Assembly (NCBI GenBank): GCA_958295685.1
Contig: OY282365.1
Location: 1,116,001-1,180,000, forward strand
DNA length: 64,000 nucleotides
Direction: 5' to 3'
DNA from: an uncultured Dehalococcoidia bacterium
Lineage (GTDB): Bacteria > Chloroflexota > Dehalococcoidia > Lucifugimonadales > CATQGZ01
Shown: piece by piece, positions 1 to 9,178 of the stretch
How positions within the stretch are numbered: the first letter of the stretch is position 1
How the letters are laid out: every line of letters begins with the position of its first letter
Position numbers and translations under genes: made by a program
Notes under the pieces: generated by a model
Database searches by the model: none
Seen by the model: only the letters and a program-made list of their open reading frames with translations
Told to the model about the DNA's origin: nothing

Positions 1-1726
1 CCTTCGCAATTCTGGCAACCGCCCTTGTGCTCCTGAGAGTTGCAGACGGGGTGGGCATACTAGGAGACGCGAGGTTCTACCTCGTAAAGGCTGGCGCCCT
101 CGCAGACGGCGGCCCCGGCCTGCTCTATCTGATCGGCCAAACCACGCATCCCTCCTGGCAGGATTACCTGGTATCTGTAGGCTCCCCCGACTGGCTTACG
201 CTGGACGCCTCCGTGCTCTGGCCTCCCCTGTACCCCACCCTGCTGGCCGTTGCTGGCGGCTTCACGTTTGACCCCCGCGACGTAGCGGGACCACTCAACG
301 CCCTCATATTTGGGCTGACACTCTTTGTCGCAGGGCAGTGGCTGCGGCGCCGCATCAAATCCACTTTCCTTGTCGCGCAGGCTTAGCTGCTATCCTGTTC
401 TCCGCTCCGCTGGCCTGGATCGCATCCTGGGCCTGGAGCGAGGCTCTGTTCATATTGCTGGTCACACTGTCCCTGTACTACAGCGACAGGTTTCTGACCT
501 CCGGGGAACGCGCTCAACTGATATGGGCGGCCGCATTCACCGCCCTGGCCTGTCTGACTCGCTATGTCGGGGTCGTCCTGCTTCTTGCCGTAGTGCCGTT
601 GCTGGTTCTACAGCGTGGGCCTGCTCTACTCCAGAAGGTGCGCCGCGCTGGGCTATTTCTCGTTATCGGCGCCGCTCCGCTTGCCATCTGGATGCTGCGC
701 AATCTGCTCGTTACCGGAACGTTGACCGGACCCAGAAAATCTGACCTCTCTCTGGCGTATGGCATAGAGTATGTGGCGCGAACGCTCAACACCATAGAGG
801 GTTGGATCCCGCTCATGGTTGATCTGCGGACTGCTACCCTGCGGCTCGACCCCTGGACGGGTAAGATAGTCGGCGCAATACTCATAGGCGCGATTCTGAT
901 CGCCCTAGCAGCGCTCACAGCCTGGAGTATCCTGCAATGGCGGCGTGGGCTGCACATTGCCACCCTTCCCTCTGTCACCGGTGCCTTCGCATTTTTGTAC
1001 CTCCCCATTGTAACTGTGGCTCCATTGACAGTCGCCGGGCTCCAAGGGGACGAGATTCGCTATATCGTTCCTGCGTATATACCGCTGGTTCTCATGGTCG
1101 TGTTCGCGGCTGACGCACTCCTGAGCAATCGAGCCAAGTTGCATCTGCCGGCGCGTCTGGCATCCGCGCCTCTGATAAGAACTTTCGTGGAGGGTGGGAT
1201 GGGGACACGCGCCCTGGCCGCTGCGCTGATTGTTCCCCTCGCTCTCTCTGTGAGCTACGCCGGATGCCTGAGCATCCGCGACACCTATACCTCCATCTTC
1301 CAACCTGAATACGGCTGGAACGCCGTCGCCTACAACGCCAAGCACATCGGCATAGGGACAGAATCGGTGAGCGGTCGTCTGAAAGAGCTTGTGGGAGACA
1401 CACGCCCGGCAGTCCGCGCCTACTTTGACCTCTACCTCATTGACGGTGCGCTCATCTACCACAGGCGGACGTGCTCTCCGGAAGACATGGACAAGAAGGT
1501 CTTCCTTCACGTCCACCCTGTTCACCCGTTCGTGCTGCCAGCCGTCAGCAAGCACACTGGCTATCACAACTTGGACTTCTTCCCTGACCGCCAGGGCGCC
1601 ATGCTGAATAACGAATGCTTGGCCATAGCTCCATTGCCCGAATACCGAATCAAGCGCATCGACACTGGTCAGCATGACTTCCGAACCACATTCTGGGAAA
1701 CCCACCTCGACCCCTCCCCCCAGTGA
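1..1726 (+). pseudogene. GT-C (family 39-like) membrane glycosyltransferase, frame-shifted, with C-terminal two-Cys domain
   Basis: The frame is already open at the window edge, so the start lies upstream. One frame carries an acidic GDARFY motif typical of the first extracytoplasmic loop of GT-C lipid-sugar-dependent transferases and stops at about 384. The rest (many transmembrane helices, then a soluble tail) continues in another frame to 1726. The two join naturally around 360-385 (helix LAAILFSAPLAWIASW), so a single-base indel, real or a sequencing error, splits a protein of about 570 residues. The last 105 residues (YFDLYL, RRTC, NLDF, LPEY, TGQ) are a diverged copy of the domain ending every gene of the 37.5-49.3 kb cluster. 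Substrate unknown. Confidence 0.7.
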
Positions 1727-1738
1727 CCGCGTGTCGCC

Positions 1739-2070
1739 GTGCTCCAAAGCAATCACGTTTGCTTTTCGGACTTGTTAGAGGACGCCTTAGCTCTCTTCGA
1801 AGACCTGACATCGCCCGCAGCTAAGGGGGGCAACAGACCGGTAGTGTCCCCCTGGCAGGCGCAGGAATGGCGGGCTAGAGGGGCAACGCTGATGGTGGGG
1901 GTGGATGCCCCGTCCAAGCAACGTCATGGACGGCTGGAACGGCGTGAGTTGTGGGCCTTGGCTGACCCGGAGTTGAACGAGTATGCCGGCAGCGCCTAGA
2001 CGATGGGAGAGGCCTGGCCTCATCTACAACAGGTGTGCCGACTGGAGCGGCGGCTCATGACCGCGCGCCG
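1739..2070 (+). pseudogene. Transposase fragment (ISAs1/DDE-like C-terminal part)
   Basis: An 86-codon frame ends in a stop at 1999 but the same frame continues to resemble a transposase beyond it. The segment KQRHGRLERRELWAL, followed after the stop by WPHLQQVCRLERR, matches the HGR-E-R-x-L ... WP-x-x-x-QVCR-x-ER pattern of ISAs1-type DDE transposases. No N-terminal catalytic region or terminal inverted repeats are visible, and the remnant runs into the 3' end of the opposite-strand signal peptidase gene. It is a dead scrap of an insertion sequence. The family assignment rests on motif memory only. Confidence 0.45.
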
Positions 2071-2651
2071 CCGAACGGCCAGTACGTCAGCCACCATCTC
2101 CCGATGATGTTCTCCGCCGGAACCGTGCCCCACTCCCTCGAATCCTGGCTCGCTCCTCTGTTATCTCCCAGGACATAGTACGAACCTTCGGGCACCACGA
2201 CCATCTCCGCGTGGCTCGATCCGCGATGGACGACGTACGGCTCCTCGATCGCTTCCCCATTCACGAACACCTCTCCCCGCCGAATTTCGACCGTATCGCC
2301 TGGAACGCCCACCACCCTCTTCACGAAATCTCTGGTCGGGTCTATCGGGTACCGAAACACGACCACGTCGCCGCGGCGCGGCGCGCGAAAGACGTAGGCA
2401 GGCTCAGACTCAGGGTCCGAGAGGAAGGGAAGCGCCGCCCCGACGTCCAGCCTGAGGAAGACCAGCTTGTTGACCAGCAGATGCTGCCCCTCCACGAGCG
2501 TCGGCTCCATGCTCGGCCCCTCGACGCGGAAGTTCTGCACGCTTATCTGCAAGACCGAGAAGATCGCCAACGCAAGGATGGCCGTCTCGAACAGCTCTCG
2601 AATCATGACTCGCAACGGCCGGATCCTCCACAGGCCAGAGTCTGGGCGCAT
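2055..2651 (-). CDS. lepB: Signal peptidase I
   Basis: Membrane-anchored serine protease that removes signal peptides from Sec-exported proteins. One N-terminal transmembrane helix (about residues 20-36) is followed by box B GPSMEPT with the nucleophile at Ser47, the general base in RDFVKRVVG at Lys111, and the box E signature GDNRGASQDSREWG near residue 162. The length of 198 aa is normal for the family. Met16 is an alternative start, because the first 15 residues are Arg-rich and not needed for the anchor. It is a single gene, divergent from the coxG-like gene at 2785. Confidence 0.95.
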   Translation of the reverse strand: MRPDSGLWRIRPLRVMIRELFETAILALAIFSVLQISVQNFRVEGPSMEPTLVEGQHLLVNKLVFLRLDVGAALPFLSDPESEPAYVFRAPRRGDVVVFRYPIDPTRDFVKRVVGVPGDTVEIRRGEVFVNGEAIEEPYVVHRGSSHAEMVVVPEGSYYVLGDNRGASQDSREWGTVPAENIIGRWWLTYWPFGGARS

Positions 2652-2784
2652 TATAGCAACCCTCAGGCGGCTTCACCGTTTCGACGGAACCCAGCCTGCG
2701 GCATCCGGGCCGTCCGCTTGGCTCCGAGGCCCGGCGCTGATACATTCTGCCTGCCCCACTATTCCCATAGGAGGACGGCTGGAC

Positions 2785-3246
2785 ATGAAGCTAAGCGGAT
2801 CATACCGATTCGACGTACCCAGAGGGCAGCTCTGGGACGCCCTGATGGACCCCGGAACCGTGGAGTCGTGCATCCCCGGCGTACGCCAGTTCAAGACCAT
2901 TGCGCCCGACGTGTACGAGATCGAGCTGCGCGTCGGCGTCGGCGCGGTCTCGGGCTCATACAGGGGCACCCTCGCCATTTCCGACAAGCGCGAGCGCGAA
3001 TCCTACCGGATGACCGTCGAAGGCAAGGGCGCCAGAACCACGATCAGCGGCACAGGCACAATGAAGCTGGTCGATGCCGGAGAGGCCACCGACCTGCTAT
3101 ACGAAGGAGAGGGCCGCGTTACCGGGATGCTGGCCAGGGTGGGCCAGAGGCTCATGAGCGGCGTCGCCAAGACCCAGATCGACCGGTTCTTGGACTGCCT
3201 CGGCTCCAGGGCCGCCGGTTCCGCCCCAAGCGACGGCGCAGCCTAA
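2785..3246 (+). CDS. CoxG-like SRPBCC-domain protein (carbon monoxide dehydrogenase subunit G family)
   Basis: A 153-aa helix-grip (SRPBCC) protein of the CoxG family. The opening KLSGSYRFDVPRGQLWDAL, the motif CIPGVRQF and the C-terminal helix with GQRLMSGVAK are diagnostic. In carboxydotrophs CoxG helps recruit CO dehydrogenase to the membrane. Relatives occur widely near xanthine-oxidase-family genes, and none of those are present here, so the role is open. The start at 2785 is chosen because AGGAGG (2769-2774) lies 10 bp upstream and the protein aligns from MKLSG. The longer upstream frame is not plausible. Its stop overlaps the convergent SCO gene stop by 4 bp. Confidence 0.8.
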   Translation: MKLSGSYRFDVPRGQLWDALMDPGTVESCIPGVRQFKTIAPDVYEIELRVGVGAVSGSYRGTLAISDKRERESYRMTVEGKGARTTISGTGTMKLVDAGEATDLLYEGEGRVTGMLARVGQRLMSGVAKTQIDRFLDCLGSRAAGSAPSDGAA

Positions 3247-3905
3247 TCCAGGAGCAGCCTGACGTCGTGCGCTATGTCGTCCGGCTCCAGCGGCGACGTG
3301 AAGACCACCCGCATCACCCCCTCGGCGTCCAGCAGGTAGACCGGGTTGGAGTGGATCACCAGATAGCGGTCCTCGAAGCTCTGCCGGAGCGACCCCGTGC
3401 CGCCGCCGGTGACGGGCCGGTGCTTGGAGCCGGACGCGGCCCCGCCGTCGACCACCGGGTCGACGTAGTAGGCCCTCCACAGCGGCTCGAGCGTCTCGCG
3501 GCTCCCCACCAGAAAGTCCCAGTCCTCGGTCATCCCCCACCTGTCGGAGAACTCCATCGCCGCCTCCGGCGTGTCGCGCTCGGGATCGACGCTGACCGCG
3601 GCGACCCGCACGCCCGCGGCGTCCTCGCCCAGCAGGTCCAGAGTCTGACGCAGCTGAACGGCCGTCAGCGGGCAGACGTCGGGGCAGTCTGTATAGAGGA
3701 ACGTCAGCAGAACCGGGCTCCCGACGTACTCTGCCAGAGTTACCCTGCCGCCGAACTGATTCGTCAGATCGAATCCGGCCGCGCGGTCCCCTGAACTCAG
3801 CGCGGTGCCCCTGAACTCCTCCGGCCCTCCGCACGCCAGCACGCACACGGCCGCCGCAAGCGGAACCGAGACCCCTGCCAGCCGCTCCCAACCCACAGGC
3901 CGCAT
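3243..3905 (-). CDS. SCO1/SenC-family copper chaperone lipoprotein
   Basis: Thioredoxin-fold protein that delivers copper to the CuA site of cytochrome oxidase subunit II. The start at 3905 gives a signal peptide with lipobox VLACG, so the mature protein is lipid-anchored. The copper-binding pair is in TDCPDVCP (CxxxC), and the third ligand is the histidine in LVIHSNPVYLLD. The segment VSVDPERDTPEA is a family hallmark. Length is 220 aa. It is the last gene of the oxidase operon, 20 bp after the small membrane protein, consistent with oxidase assembly. An unusual Gly/Ser-rich loop (about residues 155-172) interrupts the domain. Confidence 0.92.
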   Translation of the reverse strand: MRPVGWERLAGVSVPLAAAVCVLACGGPEEFRGTALSSGDRAAGFDLTNQFGGRVTLAEYVGSPVLLTFLYTDCPDVCPLTAVQLRQTLDLLGEDAAGVRVAAVSVDPERDTPEAAMEFSDRWGMTEDWDFLVGSRETLEPLWRAYYVDPVVDGGAASGSKHRPVTGGGTGSLRQSFEDRYLVIHSNPVYLLDAEGVMRVVFTSPLEPDDIAHDVRLLLD

Positions 3906-3925
3906 CCACCCGCCGGGACGCGCGC

Positions 3926-4144
3926 CTATTCCCGTTCCACCCTCATCTGCAGCAGCGCGGCCCCCGTCGGCACGCCTATCACGAACGCCATGCCGAGCCC
4001 GACGACCCCCCACGGAATCCCCCACTTCTCCCAGTGAAGAGACTCCATGAACATGAATGCGATTCCCAGCCCGCCGGCGAACACCGCCACGACCAACACC
4101 GCCAGAAGCGGATAAAGAATCGAGATTCCGAAAGGCTCCTTCAT
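3926..4144 (-). CDS. Small two-helix membrane protein of the oxidase operon
   Basis: A 72-aa protein with two hydrophobic helices (about residues 7-33 and 44-62) and a charged C-terminus. I do not recognise the family. The start at 4144 (MKEPFG) is preferred over the ATG 15 bp upstream, because GGAGG sits 8 bp before it and the upstream ATG lies inside that ribosome-binding site. It lies between ctaG and the SCO gene, so a role as a small oxidase subunit or assembly partner is a reasonable inference from position only. Confidence 0.7.
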   Translation of the reverse strand: MKEPFGISILYPLLAVLVVAVFAGGLGIAFMFMESLHWEKWGIPWGVVGLGMAFVIGVPTGAALLQMRVERE

Positions 4145-4174
4145 TCTCCAGACCTCCACTTTCGACCGACGCCC

Positions 4175-5008
4175 TTACGACTCACGGTCCGCCTCCATTC
4201 GGCCCCGGCCCTCCTCCTGAGCGAACCACCTGAAGAACGCCGTGATTATCAGGAACCCGAACAGGATACCCCCGCCGATCTTCATGATTATCGCGCCGAT
4301 CTGCTGATCGACCAGCGCGGACATGCCCCACACCCTCGGAGCGCCCACGTACCAGTCGTACAGAGGCTCCGTAGAGAACGCGATGGGCGCGAACACGATG
4401 ATCTGGGCAATCGACAGCAGGAACAGGTACATCATACGAAGGGGATATGACAGCCTCGGCAGCTCCGGCATCCTGCTCGCGACAGGCCACCACATGATCA
4501 CGGCGGCCGATATGAACATCAGGTGCTCCCCAATGTGTACGCCGTGATTCGTGACCGACGTGTGGTACAGCGCCGGAATGTGCCACAGCGAGAAGATGAA
4601 GTTGAACGACGCGAACGCCACGATCGGGTGCGTCGCCACCCGCGCCGCGCGAAACACTAGGCGCGGCCTCAGCAGTGGGCGAATCAGCCAGTCCGGCGTG
4701 CCCAGCAGCAGCAGCGGCGGCGCAACGAGCGTCAGCAGCACGTGCTGGAGCATGTGCGCGCTGAACAGGTACTTGTCGCTCAGCTCGTGAATCGGAGAGA
4801 GCAGCGAGACGAAGATCACCAGCACGCCGGCCGTGAACACGGCGGCCTGCTTCGGGTCTGCGCGCTCGGCCAGCCGGTACCTCTCCCGAAGCGGCCCCAC
4901 GCCCAGCAGGTACGCGCCCTCCAGCGCCGCCAGACCAATCAGCACGTCCGGGTGAGCGTGCCAGTGCGTCCACACACCGGCCAGCGGGTCAGCCATGACA
5001 AGGACCAT
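4175..5008 (-). CDS. ctaG: Cytochrome c oxidase assembly factor CtaG (caa3 type)
   Basis: Polytopic membrane protein of the Bacillus CtaG family, needed for formation of active caa3 oxidase. It is 277 aa with about seven transmembrane helices. Family features seen are WHAHPDVLIGL near the N-terminus, SAHMLQHVLLTLVAPPLLLLG around residues 83-103, and HIGEHLMFISAAVIMWW, with conserved histidines. The GTG/ATG at the 5' end leaves room for a start a few codons later (MADPLAG). It follows subunit IV by 16 bp within the cta operon. Confidence 0.88.
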   Translation of the reverse strand: MVLVMADPLAGVWTHWHAHPDVLIGLAALEGAYLLGVGPLRERYRLAERADPKQAAVFTAGVLVIFVSLLSPIHELSDKYLFSAHMLQHVLLTLVAPPLLLLGTPDWLIRPLLRPRLVFRAARVATHPIVAFASFNFIFSLWHIPALYHTSVTNHGVHIGEHLMFISAAVIMWWPVASRMPELPRLSYPLRMMYLFLLSIAQIIVFAPIAFSTEPLYDWYVGAPRVWGMSALVDQQIGAIIMKIGGGILFGFLIITAFFRWFAQEEGRGRMEADRES

Positions 5009-5024
5009 CCATAGCCATGGCTCC

Positions 5025-5345
5025 CTAGAAGAAGCCGGACAGCCACATCAGCGCGAAGACGAGAGCGGCCGCCAACGCCAGACCGCCCGCGAAGAAGGCC
5101 GAGAACAGCCGCGCGTCATACCTCAGATGCATGTAGAACATAGCCACCAGCGCGAACTTGCCCGCCGACAGTATCACCAGAACCGGGATGATCGCGTGAC
5201 CCAGACCCGTGATGTAGAAGATACCCACCTCAATGGCCGTGATCACCGCCAGCGTCATCGCCACCGCCACGTAGGTGAGCGGGCTCGGATGCGCGGCCTC
5301 TTTCCGCTCCCCGTGCTGCATTGCCGCCTGCGTATCTTCGCTCAT
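5025..5345 (-). CDS. ctaF: Cytochrome c oxidase subunit IV
   Basis: A 106-aa prokaryotic subunit IV with three hydrophobic helices after a short polar N-terminus. The sequence ITAIEVGIFYI and the segment KFALVAMFYMHLRYD match the family. The start at 5345 (MSEDTQ) begins exactly where the conserved protein begins, and the 28 upstream codons overlap subunit III. The frame lies between subunit III and ctaG, the usual caa3 order. Confidence 0.9.
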   Translation of the reverse strand: MSEDTQAAMQHGERKEAAHPSPLTYVAVAMTLAVITAIEVGIFYITGLGHAIIPVLVILSAGKFALVAMFYMHLRYDARLFSAFFAGGLALAAALVFALMWLSGFF

Positions 5346-5374
5346 CTCATCCTCTCCGTTGATTCGACAGAGGC

Positions 5375-6118
5375 TCAGAACCCCTCGAACACCCCGAACA
5401 GGTAGACCACGGTAAATATGACGATCCACACCACGTCCACGAAGTGCCAGTAGAGCGCGGCCAGGTCCACGTCCAAGTGACGCTCGGGCGTGACCCGCCC
5501 GCGCCGGAACGAGTAGAAGAAGATGGACAGCAGCCAGATCACGCCCAGCGTAACGTGCGCGCCGTGGAACCCGGTCAGGGTGAAGAACGTGGTGCCGAAC
5601 AGATTCGTCTTGGGAGTCAGCCCGGTGAGGTTGTTGCCCTCGGAGTCGTGAATCCCGTCGACCTCATCCACGCCGTCGACGCACCTGTCGCTGAACGACT
5701 CCTCGAACTCCGTCAGGCTGCCTGTGCCGACCTCCTCGCACTTGAAGTGCACCTCATAGTTGACGAAGTCGTTGAACTCGAACACTTGGAACGCCAGGAA
5801 GGTCATGCCCATTATGGCCGTGGACGCGATCCATATCCTGAACCCCTTCAGGCTCCCTCTCGTGAGCGCGGAATAGGCCAGCACCATGCTCATGCTGCTC
5901 ATCAGCAGCACGAAGGTACTCACCGAGGTGACCGGAATGTCGAAGACGTCTATCGGCTGCGGGCCGCCCTTGCTCTTCCCCTTGTAGACCAGGTAGGTCG
6001 CGATCAACGACCCGAAGAACATGCAGTCGGAGCCCAGGAAGGCCCACATCAGCATCTTCCGGTGGTTCAGACCGGTGGTGGTCGCCTCGTGCTCGCCGCC
6101 GTGCGCAGCCGTTGCCAA
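5375..6118 (-). CDS. ctaE: Cytochrome c oxidase subunit III
   Basis: A 247-aa membrane subunit that stabilises the catalytic core of haem-copper oxidase. Hallmarks include LNHRKMLMWAFLGSDCMFFG near the N-terminus, LTGFHGAHVTLGVIWL and LYWHFVDVVWIVIFTVVYL at the C-terminus. An odd feature is an acidic hydrophilic insert of about 45 residues (roughly 118-165, with two cysteines) between transmembrane segments, where most homologues have a short loop. It is separated from subunit I by 12 bp. Confidence 0.95.
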   Translation of the reverse strand: MATAAHGGEHEATTTGLNHRKMLMWAFLGSDCMFFGSLIATYLVYKGKSKGGPQPIDVFDIPVTSVSTFVLLMSSMSMVLAYSALTRGSLKGFRIWIASTAIMGMTFLAFQVFEFNDFVNYEVHFKCEEVGTGSLTEFEESFSDRCVDGVDEVDGIHDSEGNNLTGLTPKTNLFGTTFFTLTGFHGAHVTLGVIWLLSIFFYSFRRGRVTPERHLDVDLAALYWHFVDVVWIVIFTVVYLFGVFEGF

Positions 6119-6130
6119 GAGCAGGCCCTC

Positions 6131-7972
6131 CTAGTGGCCCGAGCCTTCGTCGGGGTCGTTGACCGGCTCGAAAGACCATGCGTACACGCCGACCATGGAG
6201 ACAGCCAGCCCTATCGCCGCGACCGCGTAGTGGTAGATCAGACCGTACCCGCCGATCAGCAGGCCTACCGACACCACCAGCGGCCAGTAGGACGGCTGCG
6301 GCAGGTGGATCGAGTGTCCCTCGTCCTCCGAGGCCCCCGCGATCACAGGCGCCGCGTCCTTACGCCGCTTGCTCGCCCACCAGTCGTCAACCTCCGTAAC
6401 GGTCGGAATCTCGGCGAAATTGTACTCCGGCGGCGGCGACGACATCGACCACTCCAGGGTCCGCGCGTCCCAGGGGTCTCCCGGGGCCTGCTTCCCCCTC
6501 ACCCAGCCGCTGACCACGTTGTAGATGAGCGCCGCAATCCCAACGGCCAGCAGGGCCGCGCCGGCGGTCGACGTCAGGTTCCAGAACTCCCAGCCCATGG
6601 CGGAATCGTACGTGTATATCCGGCGGGGCATCCCGTCCAGACCGGTGAAGTGCATCGGGAAGAAGGTCAGGTTCATGCCGGCGAACACCAGCCAGAACGT
6701 GATCTTGCCGCCCAACTCGTCGTACATACGCCCCGTGAACTTCGGGAACCAGTAGTATATCCCCGCGATCAGGGCAAAGATGCTCCCGCCGAACAGCACG
6801 TAGTGGATGTGCGCCACGATGAAATAGGTGTCCTGCTGCTGAGCGTCGGACGCCGCCTGGGAGTGCATCACCCCGCTGATCCCGCCGATGGTGAACACCG
6901 TGATGAAGCCCAGGGAGAATAGCATCGGTGTCGAGAAGGTGATCGACCCCTTCCACATCGTGCCCAGCCAGTTGAATATCTTGATCCCCGTGGGGACCGC
7001 TATCGCCATCGTGGTTATCGTGAACACCGAGTTAGCAATCGGCCCCAGCCCGACCGTGAACATGTGATGGCTCCAGACCATCCACCCCATGAATCCGATG
7101 ATCAGGCCGGAGAGAACCACCACGGGGTAGCCGAACAGCGGCTTCTTCGAGAAGGTCGGCAGCACCTCGGAGACGATCCCCATCGCAGGAAGGATCAGAA
7201 TGTACACCTCGGGGTGGCCGAACACCCAGAAGAGGTGCTGCCAGAGTATCGGGTTCGCGCCGGCCCCGGGCACGAAGAAGTTCGTCCCGAAGAAACGGTC
7301 GAACATCAACTCGATCAGAGCCACCGTGATCACAGGAAACGCCAGCACCAGCAGGAAGGCGGTGATCAGGGTCATCCAGGTGAACAACGGCATCCGCATC
7401 AGCGTCATGCCGGGGGCCCTCATGTTGAGTATCGTGACGATGAAGTTGAACGCCGCCGCCAGAGAGGCGATCCCCAGTATCTGAAGGCTCATGATCCAGA
7501 AGTCGATCCCGTGGCCGGGATTGTACGCCGCGCCGGTTATCGGCGCGTACCCGAACCACCCTGCGTTGGGTGCGCCGCCTAGGAACCAGCTCCCGTTGAG
7601 CATGATCGCGCCCGCCAGGAAGGTCCAGTAGCTGAATGCGTTGAGACGCGGAAACGCCACGTCGCGCGCGCCGATCTGCAATGGGATGACGTAGTTGAAG
7701 AAGGCCGCCCCCATCGGCATGATCGCCAGAAATATCATCGTCGTCCCGTGCATCGTGAACAGCTGGTTGAACATCTCGGGACTCACGACGTCCAACTCGG
7801 CCTGCACGAGCTGCGCGCGCATCACCAGAGCCTCGACGCCCCCGATCACGAACAGGACGAACGCGGTTACGCCGTAGAGTATGCCGATCCGCTTGTGGTC
7901 GATGGTGGTGACCCACCCCCAGACACCCGTCGGGTGGACCGGCCTCGGTATCGCTAGCGATGGCATAGTCAT
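6131..7972 (-). CDS. ctaD: Cytochrome c oxidase subunit I
   Basis: Catalytic subunit with haem a, haem a3 and CuB, reducing O2 to water and pumping protons. It is 613 aa. FGHPEVYILILPAMG carries the CuB histidine, the cross-linked tyrosine and the A1-type D-channel glutamate. VWSHHMFTVGLG gives the paired CuB histidines, and HIHYVLFGG the haem ligands. The C-terminus has an extra hydrophilic segment plus two further helices, common in caa3 enzymes. It lies 22 bp after subunit II in the cta operon. Confidence 0.98.
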   Translation of the reverse strand: MTMPSLAIPRPVHPTGVWGWVTTIDHKRIGILYGVTAFVLFVIGGVEALVMRAQLVQAELDVVSPEMFNQLFTMHGTTMIFLAIMPMGAAFFNYVIPLQIGARDVAFPRLNAFSYWTFLAGAIMLNGSWFLGGAPNAGWFGYAPITGAAYNPGHGIDFWIMSLQILGIASLAAAFNFIVTILNMRAPGMTLMRMPLFTWMTLITAFLLVLAFPVITVALIELMFDRFFGTNFFVPGAGANPILWQHLFWVFGHPEVYILILPAMGIVSEVLPTFSKKPLFGYPVVVLSGLIIGFMGWMVWSHHMFTVGLGPIANSVFTITTMAIAVPTGIKIFNWLGTMWKGSITFSTPMLFSLGFITVFTIGGISGVMHSQAASDAQQQDTYFIVAHIHYVLFGGSIFALIAGIYYWFPKFTGRMYDELGGKITFWLVFAGMNLTFFPMHFTGLDGMPRRIYTYDSAMGWEFWNLTSTAGAALLAVGIAALIYNVVSGWVRGKQAPGDPWDARTLEWSMSSPPPEYNFAEIPTVTEVDDWWASKRRKDAAPVIAGASEDEGHSIHLPQPSYWPLVVSVGLLIGGYGLIYHYAVAAIGLAVSMVGVYAWSFEPVNDPDEGSGH

Positions 7973-7994
7973 GTCTGGCCTCCCCTCGGCACGC

Positions 7995-9101
7995 TCACTC
8001 GAGGCTCCTCAGGAACGCTATCAGCGCGGATATCTGCACCTCGGTCAGCCCCGTCGGGCTGTTGAACACCTCGCCGTCCCTCGACATCACGTTACCCGGC
8101 TTCATCTCCTCAGGGCTGTGGAGCCAACTCCGCAGATACTCAGCCGTATTGTCCATCGAGCCGGCCGCGAAGGTGGCCCGGCTCGCGAAGTGAGTCAGGT
8201 CCGGCCCGCTCGTCCCGCGCGCCGACGTCCCCTCGATGCGGTGGCAGGCGTTGCAGCCCGCGCCCTGCACGTCCTCGTCGGCCGGCGTCTCGCGCCCGAA
8301 CCGCGTCACGAACACGTCGTGGCCGAGCCTGATCAGCGGGGTGGCCTCGGTGGGCTCCGCCGCGGGCGCCGCCTGCTCCCGCAGCCACGCGTCGAACTCG
8401 TCAGGCGGTTGGGCGATGACCGTAAACCTCATGTTCGCGTGGGACACCCCGCAGAACTCGGCGCACTGCCCCGCGTAGACGCCCGCCTCGTCCGCCTGCA
8501 TCCAGAGACCGTTATCGTTGTTCGGCACCATGTCCACCTTGCCCGCCAGCTTCGGAACCCAGAAGCTGTGGATCACGTCCTTGGAAACCAGGTCCACGTT
8601 CACCGGCTCGCCGACCGGAATGTGAAGCTCGTTGGCCGTGACCACCTCTTCAGACACCCGATCCTGCACCTTGTAGCGGAACTCGAACCACCACTGATGC
8701 CCCGTAGCCTCCACCACGAGCCCCCCCTCCTCAGGGGGCAGCGGCGAGTTTTCGTTGGCGAAGATCGTGTAGATCGTCCATGGCGCCACGATCAGAAGCA
8801 CCACCGCGGGCGCGATCGACCAACCAATCTCCATCCCCTTATGACCGTGGATCTGCTCGGGGTCGCCGTCGCCCTCCCGTGCCCGATACCTCACCGAAAT
8901 GTAGATCAACGCCGCCATGACAATGACGAACACCACCACGCCGGCCCAGAAGATGACCTGGAACAGCAACAGCTGCGATTCGGCCACGGGCCCCAGAGCG
9001 TCGAAGGTGGACTGGGGATTCGACGGTGTACAGGACGCAAGCACCGCTAAGGATGCAAGCGCCGGGAGGGCAATGAGATGTCGCCTCTTCAGTTTAGGCA
9101 T
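7995..9101 (-). CDS. ctaC: Cytochrome c oxidase subunit II fused to cytochrome c
   Basis: Lipoprotein (lipobox VLASC at about residue 24) with two transmembrane helices, then a cupredoxin domain holding the binuclear CuA site (CAEFCGVSHANM: Cys, Cys, His, Met). After a linker comes a C-terminal cytochrome c domain with the haem motif CNACH (about residue 280) and an axial Met candidate in PGNVMSRD. The fusion makes this a caa3-type oxidase that accepts electrons through its own haem c. The length of 368 aa is typical of the fused form. It follows ctaB by 77 bp. Confidence 0.97.
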   Translation of the reverse strand: MPKLKRRHLIALPALASLAVLASCTPSNPQSTFDALGPVAESQLLLFQVIFWAGVVVFVIVMAALIYISVRYRAREGDGDPEQIHGHKGMEIGWSIAPAVVLLIVAPWTIYTIFANENSPLPPEEGGLVVEATGHQWWFEFRYKVQDRVSEEVVTANELHIPVGEPVNVDLVSKDVIHSFWVPKLAGKVDMVPNNDNGLWMQADEAGVYAGQCAEFCGVSHANMRFTVIAQPPDEFDAWLREQAAPAAEPTEATPLIRLGHDVFVTRFGRETPADEDVQGAGCNACHRIEGTSARGTSGPDLTHFASRATFAAGSMDNTAEYLRSWLHSPEEMKPGNVMSRDGEVFNSPTGLTEVQISALIAFLRSLE

Positions 9102-9178
9102 TATCGTCCCGGTTGTTGTGGCCCTCCCCCGGCCCGTCAGATGAGAATCTTATAGAACGGCCCGAAGTCCAGTCAAGG

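Noticed and set aside
2211..3794. 527-codon plus-strand frame
   Set aside because: Runs antisense through lepB and in the wrong frame through the coxG-like gene.
5444..6922. 492-codon plus-strand frame
   Set aside because: Antisense to subunits III and I of the oxidase; Arg/His/Gln-rich shadow typical of high-GC DNA.
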